The notes under the pieces were generated by a model. The model had not been told where the DNA came from. It was given only the letters and a program-made list of their open reading frames with translations, and searched no databases. A DNA stretch of 33,467 bases from Acetobacteraceae bacterium (GTDB lineage Bacteria > Pseudomonadota > Alphaproteobacteria > Acetobacterales > Acetobacteraceae), in assembly GCA_027306955.1 (NCBI GenBank), contig DAHUXX010000031.1, positions 1 through 33,467 of the forward strand, given 5' to 3'. Positions 17,484 to 26,664 of the stretch are shown piece after piece. Each line of letters starts with the position of its first letter. Position 1 is the first letter of the stretch. Position numbers and translations under genes: made by a program.

Positions 17484-18274
17484 GTCGTTTCGCTTCCCGG
17501 CTCGAAGATGATTTGCACGCGCGGTGTGGGGTAGCGCGAGAGGCCGAATTCGACCACGCGGCCCTCGGCATCGACGTTGACGTTCTCGGTGACCAGCAGC
17601 GGACGGCTGCGCGACGTCTCGAGCAGTGCCGCCTCCTCCGGCCGCGGCGCGCGTGCGCTGACACGGGTGACGCGACGGAAATAGTCGGCGACACCGAGCG
17701 AGGCGAGAGCCGCGCTGATGGTGCCATGCGCCGTGAGTGCGGCCGCGATGCCGGGGAATCTTGCGATAGCAAAATGATGCTGCGCCAGGCTCACCGGGCG
17801 GCCGTCGGCGAGACCCAGGCGCTCCAGGCGCACCATGGCGCCGCCCGTCTCGATGCCGAGCGCCTCGGCGATGGCGCGCGGCGCGGGCATGGTGGCGAGC
17901 GACAGCACGCGCCCGGAGGGCTCGCGGTCGTGGCGGCGGATCCATTCCGAGAAGCGGGTGCGGGCCGAGACCTCGTAGTCCAGCACATCCTCCGCGACGA
18001 AGCTCCCGCGACCCTGCTCGACACGCACCTGGCCGTCCCGCGCGAGTTCCTCCATGGCGCGGCGGACGGTGTGGCGGTTGACGGCGTAACGGCGGGCGAA
18101 TTCGGCCTCGGTCGGCAGGCGGGCGCCGGGGGCGAGCGTGCCGTCGGCGATGGCGCGCTCGATGTCGCCGGCGATCTGTCGCCACAGGGCGAGACCACTG
18201 CCGCGGATGGCTGTGGGCGGTGTTGTTTCGTCGCCCGCATTTGCGGACCACCCGGGCCCGACAAGCGTTGTCAT
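17480..18274 (-). CDS. phnF: Phosphonate metabolism GntR/HutC-family regulator PhnF
   Basis: LWRQIAGDIERAIADGTLAPGARLPTEAEFARRYAVNRHTVRRAMEELARDGQVRVEQGRGSFVAEDVLDYEVSARTRFSEW; divergent from phnG. Confidence 0.92.
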   Translation of the reverse strand: MTTLVGPGWSANAGDETTPPTAIRGSGLALWRQIAGDIERAIADGTLAPGARLPTEAEFARRYAVNRHTVRRAMEELARDGQVRVEQGRGSFVAEDVLDYEVSARTRFSEWIRRHDREPSGRVLSLATMPAPRAIAEALGIETGGAMVRLERLGLADGRPVSLAQHHFAIARFPGIAAALTAHGTISAALASLGVADYFRRVTRVSARAPRPEEAALLETSRSRPLLVTENVNVDAEGRVVEFGLSRYPTPRVQIIFEPGSETT

Positions 18275-18336
18275 TGTCGTTTCATCCCGCGCGGGGCTGG
18301 TGGCGTGTCATGAGGCTTGCGGTTTAGGGCAAGTAG

Positions 18337-18352
18337 GTCTAGTCGTCTAGAC
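18337..18352. promoter_or_regulatory. Candidate PhnF operator in the phnF-phnG intergenic region
   Basis: GTCTAGTCGTCTAGAC: repeated GTCTAG with 8-bp period, second copy extends to palindrome GTCTAGAC. Confidence 0.5.
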
Positions 18353-18358
18353 ATCCGC

Positions 18359-18832
18359 ATGAAAAACGATCCCCCCTCCCCGACTGACGAACCAGCCACG
18401 CGCGCGCGGGCCGGATGGATGGGCCTGCTGGCCCGCGCCAGGCCGGCGGAACTCGCCGCGCTGCTGGGCCAGGCGCCTGCGCTGCCAGACTATACGAGCC
18501 TGCGCGGGCCGGAGACGGGACTGGTGATGCTGCGCGGGCGCGCGGGCGGCGGGGGAGCACCGTTCAACCTCGGCGAAATGACGGCGACGCGCGCGAGTGT
18601 GCGCGACGCGGAAGGGCGCCTCGGGCATGCGACGGTCGCCGGGCGCGACGACGCGCACGCGCTCGCGGCGGCGCGGCTCGACGCGGCGCTGCAGGACCCC
18701 GCGCGGCACGACGCGCTGAAGGCGGCGATCCTCGAGCCACTCGCAGAATCGGAAACGCAACGACGTGCCGGGCTCGCCCGCCGCGCGGCTGCGACGCGGG
18801 TGGATTTCTTTGCGTTGACCACACAGCGTTGA
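18359..18832 (+). CDS. phnG: C-P lyase subunit PhnG
   Basis: MKNDPPSP...WMGLLARARPAELAALL...PETGLVMLRGRAGGGGAPFNLGEMTATRASVR...GHATVAGRDDAHALAAARLDAAL. Confidence 0.93.
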   Translation: MKNDPPSPTDEPATRARAGWMGLLARARPAELAALLGQAPALPDYTSLRGPETGLVMLRGRAGGGGAPFNLGEMTATRASVRDAEGRLGHATVAGRDDAHALAAARLDAALQDPARHDALKAAILEPLAESETQRRAGLARRAAATRVDFFALTTQR

Positions 18833-18837
18833 ACGCC

Positions 18838-19422
18838 ATGGCAGCGGACATCCTCGCCCATCCCGGCTTCGCGGACCCGGTACATGACAGGCAGGTCTCT
18901 TTCCGTGCGCTGTTGCAGGCGCTGGCGCGGCCGGGGACGTTCCACCCGGTGGCCGTACCGCCAGACCCGCCGGCGCCGCTCGCGCCCGCGACGGCCGCGG
19001 TGCTGCTGACGCTGGTCGATGGCGAGGCGCCGGTGCATCTCACGGGGCCGTTTGCCGCGCTCGGGGCATGGGTTGCGTTCCACACCAGTGGCACCGAGGT
19101 GGCGGCCGGCGATGCGGCGTTCGTGCTCGCCGATGCTTTGCCGGATTTTGCTTCGCTCAAGGCGGGGACTGACGAAATCCCCGAGTCTTCGACAACGGTG
19201 ATCCTGCAGATGCCGGCGCTGGAGGGCGGGCCACCACTGACGCTGCGCGGACCCGGGATCGAGACGACGCGGGATTTCGGGCCATGCGGGCTTCCCGATG
19301 ATTTCGTCGCGCGCTGGGCAGCAAACCGCAGGCTCTATCCGCGCGGCATCGACCTGGTGCTGTGCGCGGGAAGCCTGGTCGCCGGACTCCCGCGCTCGAC
19401 CACCGTTACGCCGCCGCGATAA
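18838..19422 (+). CDS. phnH: C-P lyase subunit PhnH
   Basis: MAADILAHPGFADPVHDRQVSFRALLQALARPGTFHPV...LTLVDGEAPVHL...LRGPGIE. Start at 18838 inside the longer track ORF. Confidence 0.93.
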   Translation: MAADILAHPGFADPVHDRQVSFRALLQALARPGTFHPVAVPPDPPAPLAPATAAVLLTLVDGEAPVHLTGPFAALGAWVAFHTSGTEVAAGDAAFVLADALPDFASLKAGTDEIPESSTTVILQMPALEGGPPLTLRGPGIETTRDFGPCGLPDDFVARWAANRRLYPRGIDLVLCAGSLVAGLPRSTTVTPPR

Positions 19423-20537
19423 TGGCGTATGTGGCGGTCAAGGGTGGCGAGCGCGCGATCGATGCCGCGCATGCCTGGCTCGCCGCCGAGCGCCGTGGCG
19501 ACACAGCGGTGGCGGAACTGGAGACAGCGCAGATCCGCGAACAGCTCGGCCGGGCGGTCGACCGGGTGATGGCCGAGGGTTCGCTCTACGACCCCGGTCT
19601 CGCGGCGCTGGCGATCAAGCAGGCCCAGGGCGACCTGATTGAGGCCGGCTTCCTGCTACGCGCGTCGCGCACCACGCTGCCGCGCTTCGGTGCCTCGCTG
19701 CCGGTGGAGACCGCGACAATGCGGCTGGCGCGGCGCATCTCGGCGATCTTCAAGGATCTGCCCGGCGGCCAGGTGCTGGGGCCGACCTATGACTACACGC
19801 ACCGGCTGCTCGATTTCTCGCTCGCCGCGAACGCCACGCAGGCGACCGCTCCCGAGGCCGAGGCGCGCGACGAGGCTGCACCGCGCGTGCCGGACATCCT
19901 TGGCGACGAGGGACTGCTGGAGGCTGATGGCGTCTCCGATGCGGAACCGTTCGACCTGACGCGCGCGCCGCTCGCCTACCCGGCCCCGCGGGAGGCACGG
20001 CTGCAGGGCCTGGCGCGCGGCGACGAGGGGTTCCTGCTTGGACTCGGCTATTCGACACAGCGCGGCTACGGCAACAGCCACCCGTTCGTGGGCGAGCTGC
20101 GCGTGGGCGAGGTGGACGTCGAGATCGTCCCACCGGAGCTGGGCTTTGCCGTGTGCATCGGCACGGTGGCGCTGACCGAGTGCCAGATGGTGAACCAGTT
20201 CGCGGGTTCCAAGACGCAACCGGCGCAGTTCACCCGCGGCTATGGGCTTGCCTTCGGCCATGCGGAGCGCCGCGCGATGGCGATGGCGCTGGTCGATCGC
20301 GCACTGCGGGCGCAGGAGCTGGGCGAGGCGCGCACGGCGCCGGCGCAGGATGCGGAATTTGTGCTTTCCACGTGCGACAATGTCGAGGCAACGGGGTTCG
20401 TCGAGCACCTGAAGCTGCCGCACTATGTGGATTTCCAATCGGAACTCGAAACGATACGGCGGCTTCGCGGGATCGCCGGCAAGAACGCGACCAGCCTTTC
20501 CGAGGCGACGGCCAACCTGCCGGAGGCGGCGCAATGA
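19422..20537 (+). CDS. phnI: C-P lyase subunit PhnI
   Basis: MAYVAVKGGERAIDAAHAWLAAERRGD...EAGFLLRASRTTLPRFG...GYGNSHPFVGELRVGEVDVEI; TAATG junction with phnH. Confidence 0.97.
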   Translation: MAYVAVKGGERAIDAAHAWLAAERRGDTAVAELETAQIREQLGRAVDRVMAEGSLYDPGLAALAIKQAQGDLIEAGFLLRASRTTLPRFGASLPVETATMRLARRISAIFKDLPGGQVLGPTYDYTHRLLDFSLAANATQATAPEAEARDEAAPRVPDILGDEGLLEADGVSDAEPFDLTRAPLAYPAPREARLQGLARGDEGFLLGLGYSTQRGYGNSHPFVGELRVGEVDVEIVPPELGFAVCIGTVALTECQMVNQFAGSKTQPAQFTRGYGLAFGHAERRAMAMALVDRALRAQELGEARTAPAQDAEFVLSTCDNVEATGFVEHLKLPHYVDFQSELETIRRLRGIAGKNATSLSEATANLPEAAQ

Positions 20538-21367
20538 AAGGTTATAATTTCGCCTACCTCGACGAGCAGACGAAGCGGATGCTGCGGCGCGCGCTGCTCA
20601 AGGCGGTGGCGATTCCTGGCCACCAGATTCCGTTCGGCGCGCGCGAGATGCCGCTGCCCTATGGCTGGGGGACCGGCGGCATCCAGGTAACGGCCTGCGT
20701 GATCGGGCGAGACGACACGCTGAAGGTCATCGACCAGGGGGCCGACGACACGACCAACGCGGTTTCCATCCGTCGCTTCTTCGCGAAGACGGCTGGCGTC
20801 GCCACCACGACGCGCACGGTTGACGCGACCGTCATCCAGACCCGGCATCGCATTCCCGAAACACCGCTCACCGAGGCGCAGATCATCGTCTACCAGGTGC
20901 CGCAGCCCGAGCCGCTGTACAAGCTGGAGCCCTCGCGTGCCGAGACGCGGCGGATGCATGCGCTCGCGGAGTACGGCGCGATGCATGTGAAGCTCTACGA
21001 GCAGGTGGCGCGCTACGGGCAGATCGCCATCAGCTACGACTATCCGGTGATGGTGAACGGGAGGCACCTGATGGCGCCCTCGCCCATCCCCGCCTTCGAC
21101 AACCCGAAGATGCATCGCATGAAGGCCTTGCAGTTGTTCGGCGCGGGGCGCGAGAAGCGCATCTATGCCGTGCCGCCCTATACCGATGTGGTGAGCCTCG
21201 ACTTCGAGGATTATCCGTTCCGCGCCGGGCGTGCGCCGCATGCCTGCGCGCTGTGCGGCGATACGGCGAGCTATCTCGACGAGGTGGTGACCGACGACCG
21301 CGGCGGGCGGATGTTCGTCTGCTCCGACACCGACCATTGCGCGACGCGGCGGGAACGGGTGGCATGA
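20534..21367 (+). CDS. phnJ: C-P lyase core radical SAM enzyme PhnJ
   Basis: MKGYNFAYLDEQTKRMLRRALLKAVAIPGHQIPFGAREMPLPYGWGTGGIQVTACVIGRDD...; C-terminal Cys cluster CALCGD...CSDTDHC. Confidence 0.98.
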   Translation: MKGYNFAYLDEQTKRMLRRALLKAVAIPGHQIPFGAREMPLPYGWGTGGIQVTACVIGRDDTLKVIDQGADDTTNAVSIRRFFAKTAGVATTTRTVDATVIQTRHRIPETPLTEAQIIVYQVPQPEPLYKLEPSRAETRRMHALAEYGAMHVKLYEQVARYGQIAISYDYPVMVNGRHLMAPSPIPAFDNPKMHRMKALQLFGAGREKRIYAVPPYTDVVSLDFEDYPFRAGRAPHACALCGDTASYLDEVVTDDRGGRMFVCSDTDHCATRRERVA

Positions 21368-22137
21368 GCGGGCCGCTGCTTTCGGCGCGCGCGCTGGCAC
21401 TTCGTTTCGGCCCCATCACGGCCCTCGACGGCGTGGGTGCCGACCTGTGGCCAGGCGAGGTGCTGGCGGTGGTGGGCGAATCGGGTTCGGGCAAGACGAC
21501 GCTGCTCAACGTGCTGGCCGGACGGCTGCGGCCTGATGCGGGGCACGTCTGGTATCGCGAGCCGGACGGGCATGTGGCGGACGTGCATGCGATGCCGCCG
21601 CCGGTGCTGCGGCGGCTGCACCGTTCCGACTGGGGGTTTGTGCAGCAGGACCCGCGGGCGGCGCTGCGGATGGATGTCTCGGCCGGGGGCAATGTGGGGG
21701 AGCGGCTGATGGCAGCGGGCGCGCGGCACTACGGGCACATCCGCGAGGAAGCGGCGCGCTGGCTCGAGGAGGTCGAGATCGACGTCGCGCGCATGGACGA
21801 CCGGCCGGGCACGTTTTCAGGTGGCATGCTGCAACGGCTGCAGATCGCGCGCACGCTGGTGACGCGCCCGTGCCTGGTGTTCATGGACGAGCCGACGGGC
21901 GGGCTCGATGTCTCGGTGCAGGCGCGGCTGCTCGACCTCATCCGCACGCTGGTGCGACGGCTGGGCATCGCGGTGGTGCTGGTGACGCACGACCTCGCCG
22001 TGGCGCGGCTGATGGCGGGGCGGATCATGGTGATGCAGCGCGGGCGGGTGGTGGAGGACGGGCTTGCCGACCAGGTGCTCGACGATCCGCGCCATCCCTA
22101 CACGCAATTGCTGGTCAGCTCGGTGCTCGCGGCATGA
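21364..22137 (+). CDS. phnK: C-P lyase ABC-type ATPase PhnK
   Basis: Walker A GESGSGKTTL, signature FSGGMLQRLQIAR, Walker B LVFMDEPTGGLD. Confidence 0.95.
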   Translation: MSGPLLSARALALRFGPITALDGVGADLWPGEVLAVVGESGSGKTTLLNVLAGRLRPDAGHVWYREPDGHVADVHAMPPPVLRRLHRSDWGFVQQDPRAALRMDVSAGGNVGERLMAAGARHYGHIREEAARWLEEVEIDVARMDDRPGTFSGGMLQRLQIARTLVTRPCLVFMDEPTGGLDVSVQARLLDLIRTLVRRLGIAVVLVTHDLAVARLMAGRIMVMQRGRVVEDGLADQVLDDPRHPYTQLLVSSVLAA

Positions 22138-22835
22138 CGCTCGCGATCTCGGTGCGCGGCCTGGGCAAGGGGTTCACGCTCCATCTGCAGGGCGGCGTGC
22201 GGCTCGATGTGCTGCGCGGCGTCTCGTTTGACGTGCATGCCGGCGAGTGCGTGGCCATCGCCGGACCGTCGGGGGCTGGCAAGACCTCGCTGCTGCGCTC
22301 GCTCTATGGCACCTACCGCGCCGACGCGGGCGTCATCCTGGTACGCCACGAGGCGGCGGTGGTCGATCTCGCGACCGCCGATCCGCGCACGATCCTGGCG
22401 ATCCGCGCGCGCACGCTCGGCTATGTCAGCCAGTTCCTGCGCGTGGTGCCGCGCGTGCCTGCCCTCGCGATCGTCGCGGAGGCGACGGACATGGGCGGGG
22501 CGGGGTTGGAGCGCGCCGCCGAGGCGAGGGCGCGCGAGCTCCTGCTGCGGCTGGCCATTCCGGAATCGCTGCACGGGCTGGCGCCGGCCACGTTCTCGGG
22601 TGGTGAGCAGCAGCGCGTGAACCTGGCGCGCGGCTTCGCGGGCGCGCACCCGATCCTGCTGATCGACGAGCCGACCTCCGCACTCGATGCCGCCAACCGC
22701 GCGACCGTGGTGGCGATGATCCGCGAGGCCAAGGCCGCGGGCCGCGCGATCGTGGGCATCTTCCATGACGAAACGGTGCGTGACGCGGTGGCCGATCGCG
22801 TGCACGAGGTGCGCCCCCTGCGCGAGGCCGCATGA
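22134..22835 (+). CDS. phnL: C-P lyase ABC-type ATPase PhnL
   Basis: Walker A GPSGAGKTSLLRSLYGTY, signature FSGGEQQRVNLAR, Walker B ILLIDEPTSALD. Confidence 0.95.
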   Translation: MTLAISVRGLGKGFTLHLQGGVRLDVLRGVSFDVHAGECVAIAGPSGAGKTSLLRSLYGTYRADAGVILVRHEAAVVDLATADPRTILAIRARTLGYVSQFLRVVPRVPALAIVAEATDMGGAGLERAAEARARELLLRLAIPESLHGLAPATFSGGEQQRVNLARGFAGAHPILLIDEPTSALDAANRATVVAMIREAKAAGRAIVGIFHDETVRDAVADRVHEVRPLREAA

Positions 22836-23962
22836 ACGAGACAATCCTGACCAACGCCACCATCGTCACGCGCGACGAGGTGTTCCCGGGCACGCTCGTG
22901 CTGCGCGGCGAGACGATCGCCGAGGTCGCGCGCGGCAACAGTGCCTCGCCGGGCGCCGTGGACCTCGGCGGCGACATCCTTATCCCCGGTGTCGTTGATG
23001 TGCACACGGACAATCTGGAGCGGCAGGTGCAGCCGCGCGTGCATGCCCGCTGGCCGTCGCGCTCGGCGATGCTGGCGCATGACGCGCAATGCGCCGCAGC
23101 GGGCGTGACCACGGTGCTCGACGCGTTGTGCGTGGGCATCGTGGGCTTCGAGCACGAGCGGACACAGACGTTTCGCGAGGCAGTGGCGGATCTCGACGCG
23201 CTGGGGCAGACAGGCGTGCTGCGCAGCGACCATTTCCTGCATCTGCGCTGCGAACTGCCGGCGCCGGACATGCGCGAGCTGTTCGAGCCGGTCAGCCGCC
23301 ATCCGGCCGTCCGGCTGGTCAGCGTGATGGATCACACGCCAGGCGTGGGGCAGTACGCCGATCTCGACCGCTACCGTACGCTGCGGCTCAAGGAAGGGTA
23401 TTCCGCCGAGCAGATCGAGCGCTCGCTCGCCAACCGTATGGCGGAGCGCGAGCGGGTACGGGGGCCGAACCGGGATTTCGTGCTCGGCGTGGTGGGCGAG
23501 ACCGGGGTGGCGCTCGCGAGCCACGACGACCGCACCGAGGCGGAAGTCGCGGAGAACGCGGTGCTCGGCATCCGCATCAGCGAATTTCCGGTGACGCTGG
23601 AGGCGGCGAAGGCGGCGCGCGCGCGTGGGATGCAGGTGATCGCGGGGGCGCCCAACATCGTGCGCGGGGGCAGTCATTCCGGAAACGTCGCGGTCGCGGA
23701 CCTGGTGGCGGCGGATGCGGTCCATGCGTTCGCCTCCGACTATGTGCCGGCGAGCCTGGTGGAGGCGGCGTTCATCGCCGCCGCGGGCATCGGCCTGCCG
23801 CGCGCGATCGCCATGGTGACGGCGGCGCCGGCCGCGATGGCGGGGCTTGCTGACCGCGGCGCGCTGGCGCCGGGGCTGCGCGGCGACCTGGTGCGGGTGC
23901 GCCTGCACGAGGGGCTGCCGGTGGTGCGCGAGGCCTGGCGCGCGGGCGCACGCGTCGCGTGA
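22832..23962 (+). CDS. phnM: Alpha-D-ribose 1-methylphosphonate 5-triphosphate diphosphatase PhnM
   Basis: DILIPGVVDVHTDNLERQVQPR...SVMDHTPGVGQYADLDRYR...LASHDDRTEAEVAE...GAPNIVRGGSHSGNVAVADL. Confidence 0.96.
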   Translation: MNETILTNATIVTRDEVFPGTLVLRGETIAEVARGNSASPGAVDLGGDILIPGVVDVHTDNLERQVQPRVHARWPSRSAMLAHDAQCAAAGVTTVLDALCVGIVGFEHERTQTFREAVADLDALGQTGVLRSDHFLHLRCELPAPDMRELFEPVSRHPAVRLVSVMDHTPGVGQYADLDRYRTLRLKEGYSAEQIERSLANRMAERERVRGPNRDFVLGVVGETGVALASHDDRTEAEVAENAVLGIRISEFPVTLEAAKAARARGMQVIAGAPNIVRGGSHSGNVAVADLVAADAVHAFASDYVPASLVEAAFIAAAGIGLPRAIAMVTAAPAAMAGLADRGALAPGLRGDLVRVRLHEGLPVVREAWRAGARVA

Positions 23963-24600
23963 AGCCATATCGGGTCGCGATTTATTACGTACCGGCGACG
24001 GAGGATCCGCTGGCCTTGGCAGCCACCTCCTGGTTCGCGGCGTCCGAGCGGTATGCGATCACCGTGGACGCGCGGCGCTACGGGTTCCATGCGACGCTGA
24101 AGCCGCCGTTCCGGCTGCGTGACGGTTTCACCTGGGACGACGTGCTGGCCGCTGCGGGCGACCTGGCACGGGGTATACCCCCCTTCGCGCTCCCGCGCCT
24201 GGCGGTCGGCGATCCGCATGGATTTCTGGCGCTGCGCGAGACAGTGCCCTCGACTTCGTTGCAGGCGCTCGCCGATGCCGCGGTGGCGGAGCTCGATTTC
24301 CTGCGACAGCCGCCGGACGGGGCGGAGATCGCGCGGCGCCGGCCGGAGCGACTCGGTACGGCCGAGCGAAGGATGCTGGACCGCTGGGGCTATCCCTATT
24401 GCTTCGCCACGTGGTTCTTCCACATGACGCTGTCGCAACGGCTCGACGCGGCGGGGCATGCTCGCTGGCGCCCCGAGGCGGCGGCGCATTTTGCCACGGC
24501 ACTTGATCTGCCGCGGATGGTGGATGCGGTTGCGATCTTCGTCGAGGCCGAGCCGGGGGCCGCGTTCACCGAGGCGGCGCGAATTCCGCTCGGCCGCTGA
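23959..24600 (+). CDS. DUF1045 phosphonate-operon protein, 2H phosphoesterase superfamily
   Basis: GTG start overlapping phnM stop; two H-x-T motifs (FHATLKPPF and FHMTLSQRL). Confidence 0.9.
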   Translation: MKPYRVAIYYVPATEDPLALAATSWFAASERYAITVDARRYGFHATLKPPFRLRDGFTWDDVLAAAGDLARGIPPFALPRLAVGDPHGFLALRETVPSTSLQALADAAVAELDFLRQPPDGAEIARRRPERLGTAERRMLDRWGYPYCFATWFFHMTLSQRLDAAGHARWRPEAAAHFATALDLPRMVDAVAIFVEAEPGAAFTEAARIPLGR

Positions 24601-24608
24601 GCGCGGCT

Positions 24609-25265
24609 TCAGGCAGACAGTTTCATCTCCGCCACGTCGTCCGGCACGATCAGGCGGGCCTCGGTTGCCGCCAGGATCTGCTCGACGCCGATGCCTGGGG
24701 CGCGTTCCCTGAGTTCCAGGCCGCGTTCCGTGGGCGCAATCACCGCCATGTCCGTGACGAGGAGATCGACGCGGCGCACCGAGGTGAGTGGCAGCGAGCA
24801 GCGGCGCACGATCTTGGGCTCGCCCTTGGCAGCGTGGGTCATCGCGACGATGACGCGCCGCGCGCCGGTGACCAGGTCCATCGCACCGCCCATTCCGGGA
24901 ATCATCCTGCCAGGGATGGTCCAGTTGGCGAGCTGGCCCCGCTCGTCCACCTGCAGCCCCCCCAGCACGGTGACGTCGAGATGGCCGCCACGGATCAGGC
25001 CGAAGGAAAAGCAGGAGTCGAAGCTCGCGGCCCCCGGAACCGCGCCGATGAAGCGTCCGCCGGCGTCCGAGAGGTATTCGTCTTCCGCGCCCTCCTCCGG
25101 CAGCGGTTCGACCCCGATGAGGCCGTTCTCCGTCTGGAACGACACGTCGAGACCGGGTGGCAGGTAGTGGCTGACAAGTGTTGGCAGCCCGATGCCGAGA
25201 TTGACCAGGCTGCCCTCGCGCAATTCCATCGCGATGCGACGCGCGATGAGTTCCTTAGCGTCCAT
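24609..25265 (-). CDS. atoA: 3-oxoacid/short-chain acyl CoA-transferase beta subunit (AtoA-like)
   Basis: MDAKELIARRIAMELREGSLVNLGIGLPTLVSHYLPPGLDVSFQTENGLIG...LGGLQVDERGQLANWTIPGRMIPGMGGAMDLVTGARRVIVAM. Confidence 0.93.
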   Translation of the reverse strand: MDAKELIARRIAMELREGSLVNLGIGLPTLVSHYLPPGLDVSFQTENGLIGVEPLPEEGAEDEYLSDAGGRFIGAVPGAASFDSCFSFGLIRGGHLDVTVLGGLQVDERGQLANWTIPGRMIPGMGGAMDLVTGARRVIVAMTHAAKGEPKIVRRCSLPLTSVRRVDLLVTDMAVIAPTERGLELRERAPGIGVEQILAATEARLIVPDDVAEMKLSA

Positions 25266-25920
25266 TGGCTGCGTCCCTGCGCAGGAGATGGTCGACCAGG
25301 GTGCCCGGTGTGATCACCTCGTCGGGCGGAATGACGCCCACCGGGACGATCTCGGCCGCCTCGGCGATGACGGTGCGGCCGGCCATCGCCATGATCGGGT
25401 TGAAGTTGCGCGCCGTCATCGCGTAGTCGAGGTTGCAACGATAGTCGGCGCGATGGGCCGCGATCAGCGCGAAATCGGCGGCGATCGGCAGGTCGAGCAG
25501 CCAGGTCCGCCCGTCGATCTCGATCGTGCGCTTGCCTTGGGCGACGGTGGTGCCGAGGCCGGTTGGCGTGAGCACGCCGCCGAGGCCGCTGCCAGCGGCG
25601 CGGATGCGCTCGGCAAGGGTGCCCTGGGGACAGAGCTCGACCGTCAGGTCGCCGGCGATGATCTGCTGCTGCGTCGTGGGGTTGGTGCCGATGTGGGAGG
25701 CGGTCAGGTTCGCAATCGCGCGCGCGTCGATCAGCTTGCCGATGCCAAAGCCTGGGCGCGCGGTGTCGTTGGCGATGACGGAGAGATTTCTGCGCCCCTG
25801 GCGCGCGAGTTCGCCGAGCAGACGGTGCGGTGAGCCGATGCCCATGAAGCCACCGATCAGCAGCGAGGCGCCATCCGGGATCAGCGCCACCGCGTCCTCG
25901 AGCGCGATCATCTTGTGCAT
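25255..25920 (-). CDS. atoD: 3-oxoacid/short-chain acyl CoA-transferase alpha subunit (AtoD-like)
   Basis: MHKMIALEDAVALIPDGASLLIGGFMGIGSPHRLLGELARQG...ASHIGTNPTTQQQIIAGDLTVELCPQGTLAERIRAAGSGLGGVLTPTGLGT. Start set at 25920. Confidence 0.93.
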   Translation of the reverse strand: MHKMIALEDAVALIPDGASLLIGGFMGIGSPHRLLGELARQGRRNLSVIANDTARPGFGIGKLIDARAIANLTASHIGTNPTTQQQIIAGDLTVELCPQGTLAERIRAAGSGLGGVLTPTGLGTTVAQGKRTIEIDGRTWLLDLPIAADFALIAAHRADYRCNLDYAMTARNFNPIMAMAGRTVIAEAAEIVPVGVIPPDEVITPGTLVDHLLRRDAANGR

Positions 25921-25994
25921 GGCGGCGTCCGCTTTCCGGCCTGTTGCGAGCGTTACCCGATGCGACCCGTGGGCGCGGGACGCATTGACCTGGG

Positions 25995-26546
25995 TCAACG
26001 CGCGCCGGCGACGTCCCTCAGCGCCGCGAGCACGGCGGCCACGCCCTCCCCCACTGTGGCGTCGTTTACGATCCGCACCGAGGTGATCCCCGGCGGCAAC
26101 GCGACCCGGCGCGCGAGTCGGGAAGCCTGGTCCGCCGCCCCTTCCCGTCCGCGCGCGGCGAGTCGGGCGGCGAGCACCTCGGGCGAGGCGGTGATCTCCA
26201 GCACCAGCACCGCGAAGCGGGCGGCAGCCTCGGCGACGACGGTGCGGCTCACGCTGGCGACGACGACGCGCCCGGCCGCCAGATCAGCCGCGATGGAGCC
26301 GGCAATGCCGTAGCCCAGGCCGTGCGTCTCCCACGCAAGCGCGTAGGTGGCGCGACTGGCGGCGAATTGCTCGTGCGTGAGCGGGATATGGTCCTCGCCA
26401 CCGGGATCCGCGGCGCGGGTGACCTCGCGGCGGGCGAAGATGAAACGCGCATCCCCCGCGAGCGCCTGGCGCGCCCCGGCCAACAACGTGTCCTTCCCTG
26501 CCCCCGAGGGGCCGACGACCAGCACCAGAATCCCTGCCCTGCCCAT
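25995..26546 (-). CDS. phnN: Ribose 1,5-bisphosphate phosphokinase PhnN
   Basis: MGRAGILVLVVGPSGAGKDTLLAGARQAL...FARREVTRAADPGGEDHIPLTHEQFAA...LAWETHGLGYGI. Start set at 26546 inside the longer track ORF. Confidence 0.94.
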   Translation of the reverse strand: MGRAGILVLVVGPSGAGKDTLLAGARQALAGDARFIFARREVTRAADPGGEDHIPLTHEQFAASRATYALAWETHGLGYGIAGSIAADLAAGRVVVASVSRTVVAEAAARFAVLVLEITASPEVLAARLAARGREGAADQASRLARRVALPPGITSVRIVNDATVGEGVAAVLAALRDVAGAR

Positions 26547-26664
26547 GGCCCCCTCTTGGCGCGTCACCAGGCCGCCGCCAAGGCGGATCAATCGCCGGGA
26601 TGTCGGGGCGGCTTTCGCGAACCGGGCGTTGGCCCTAGCTTGCGGCGAAACGTCGGAGAAAGAG

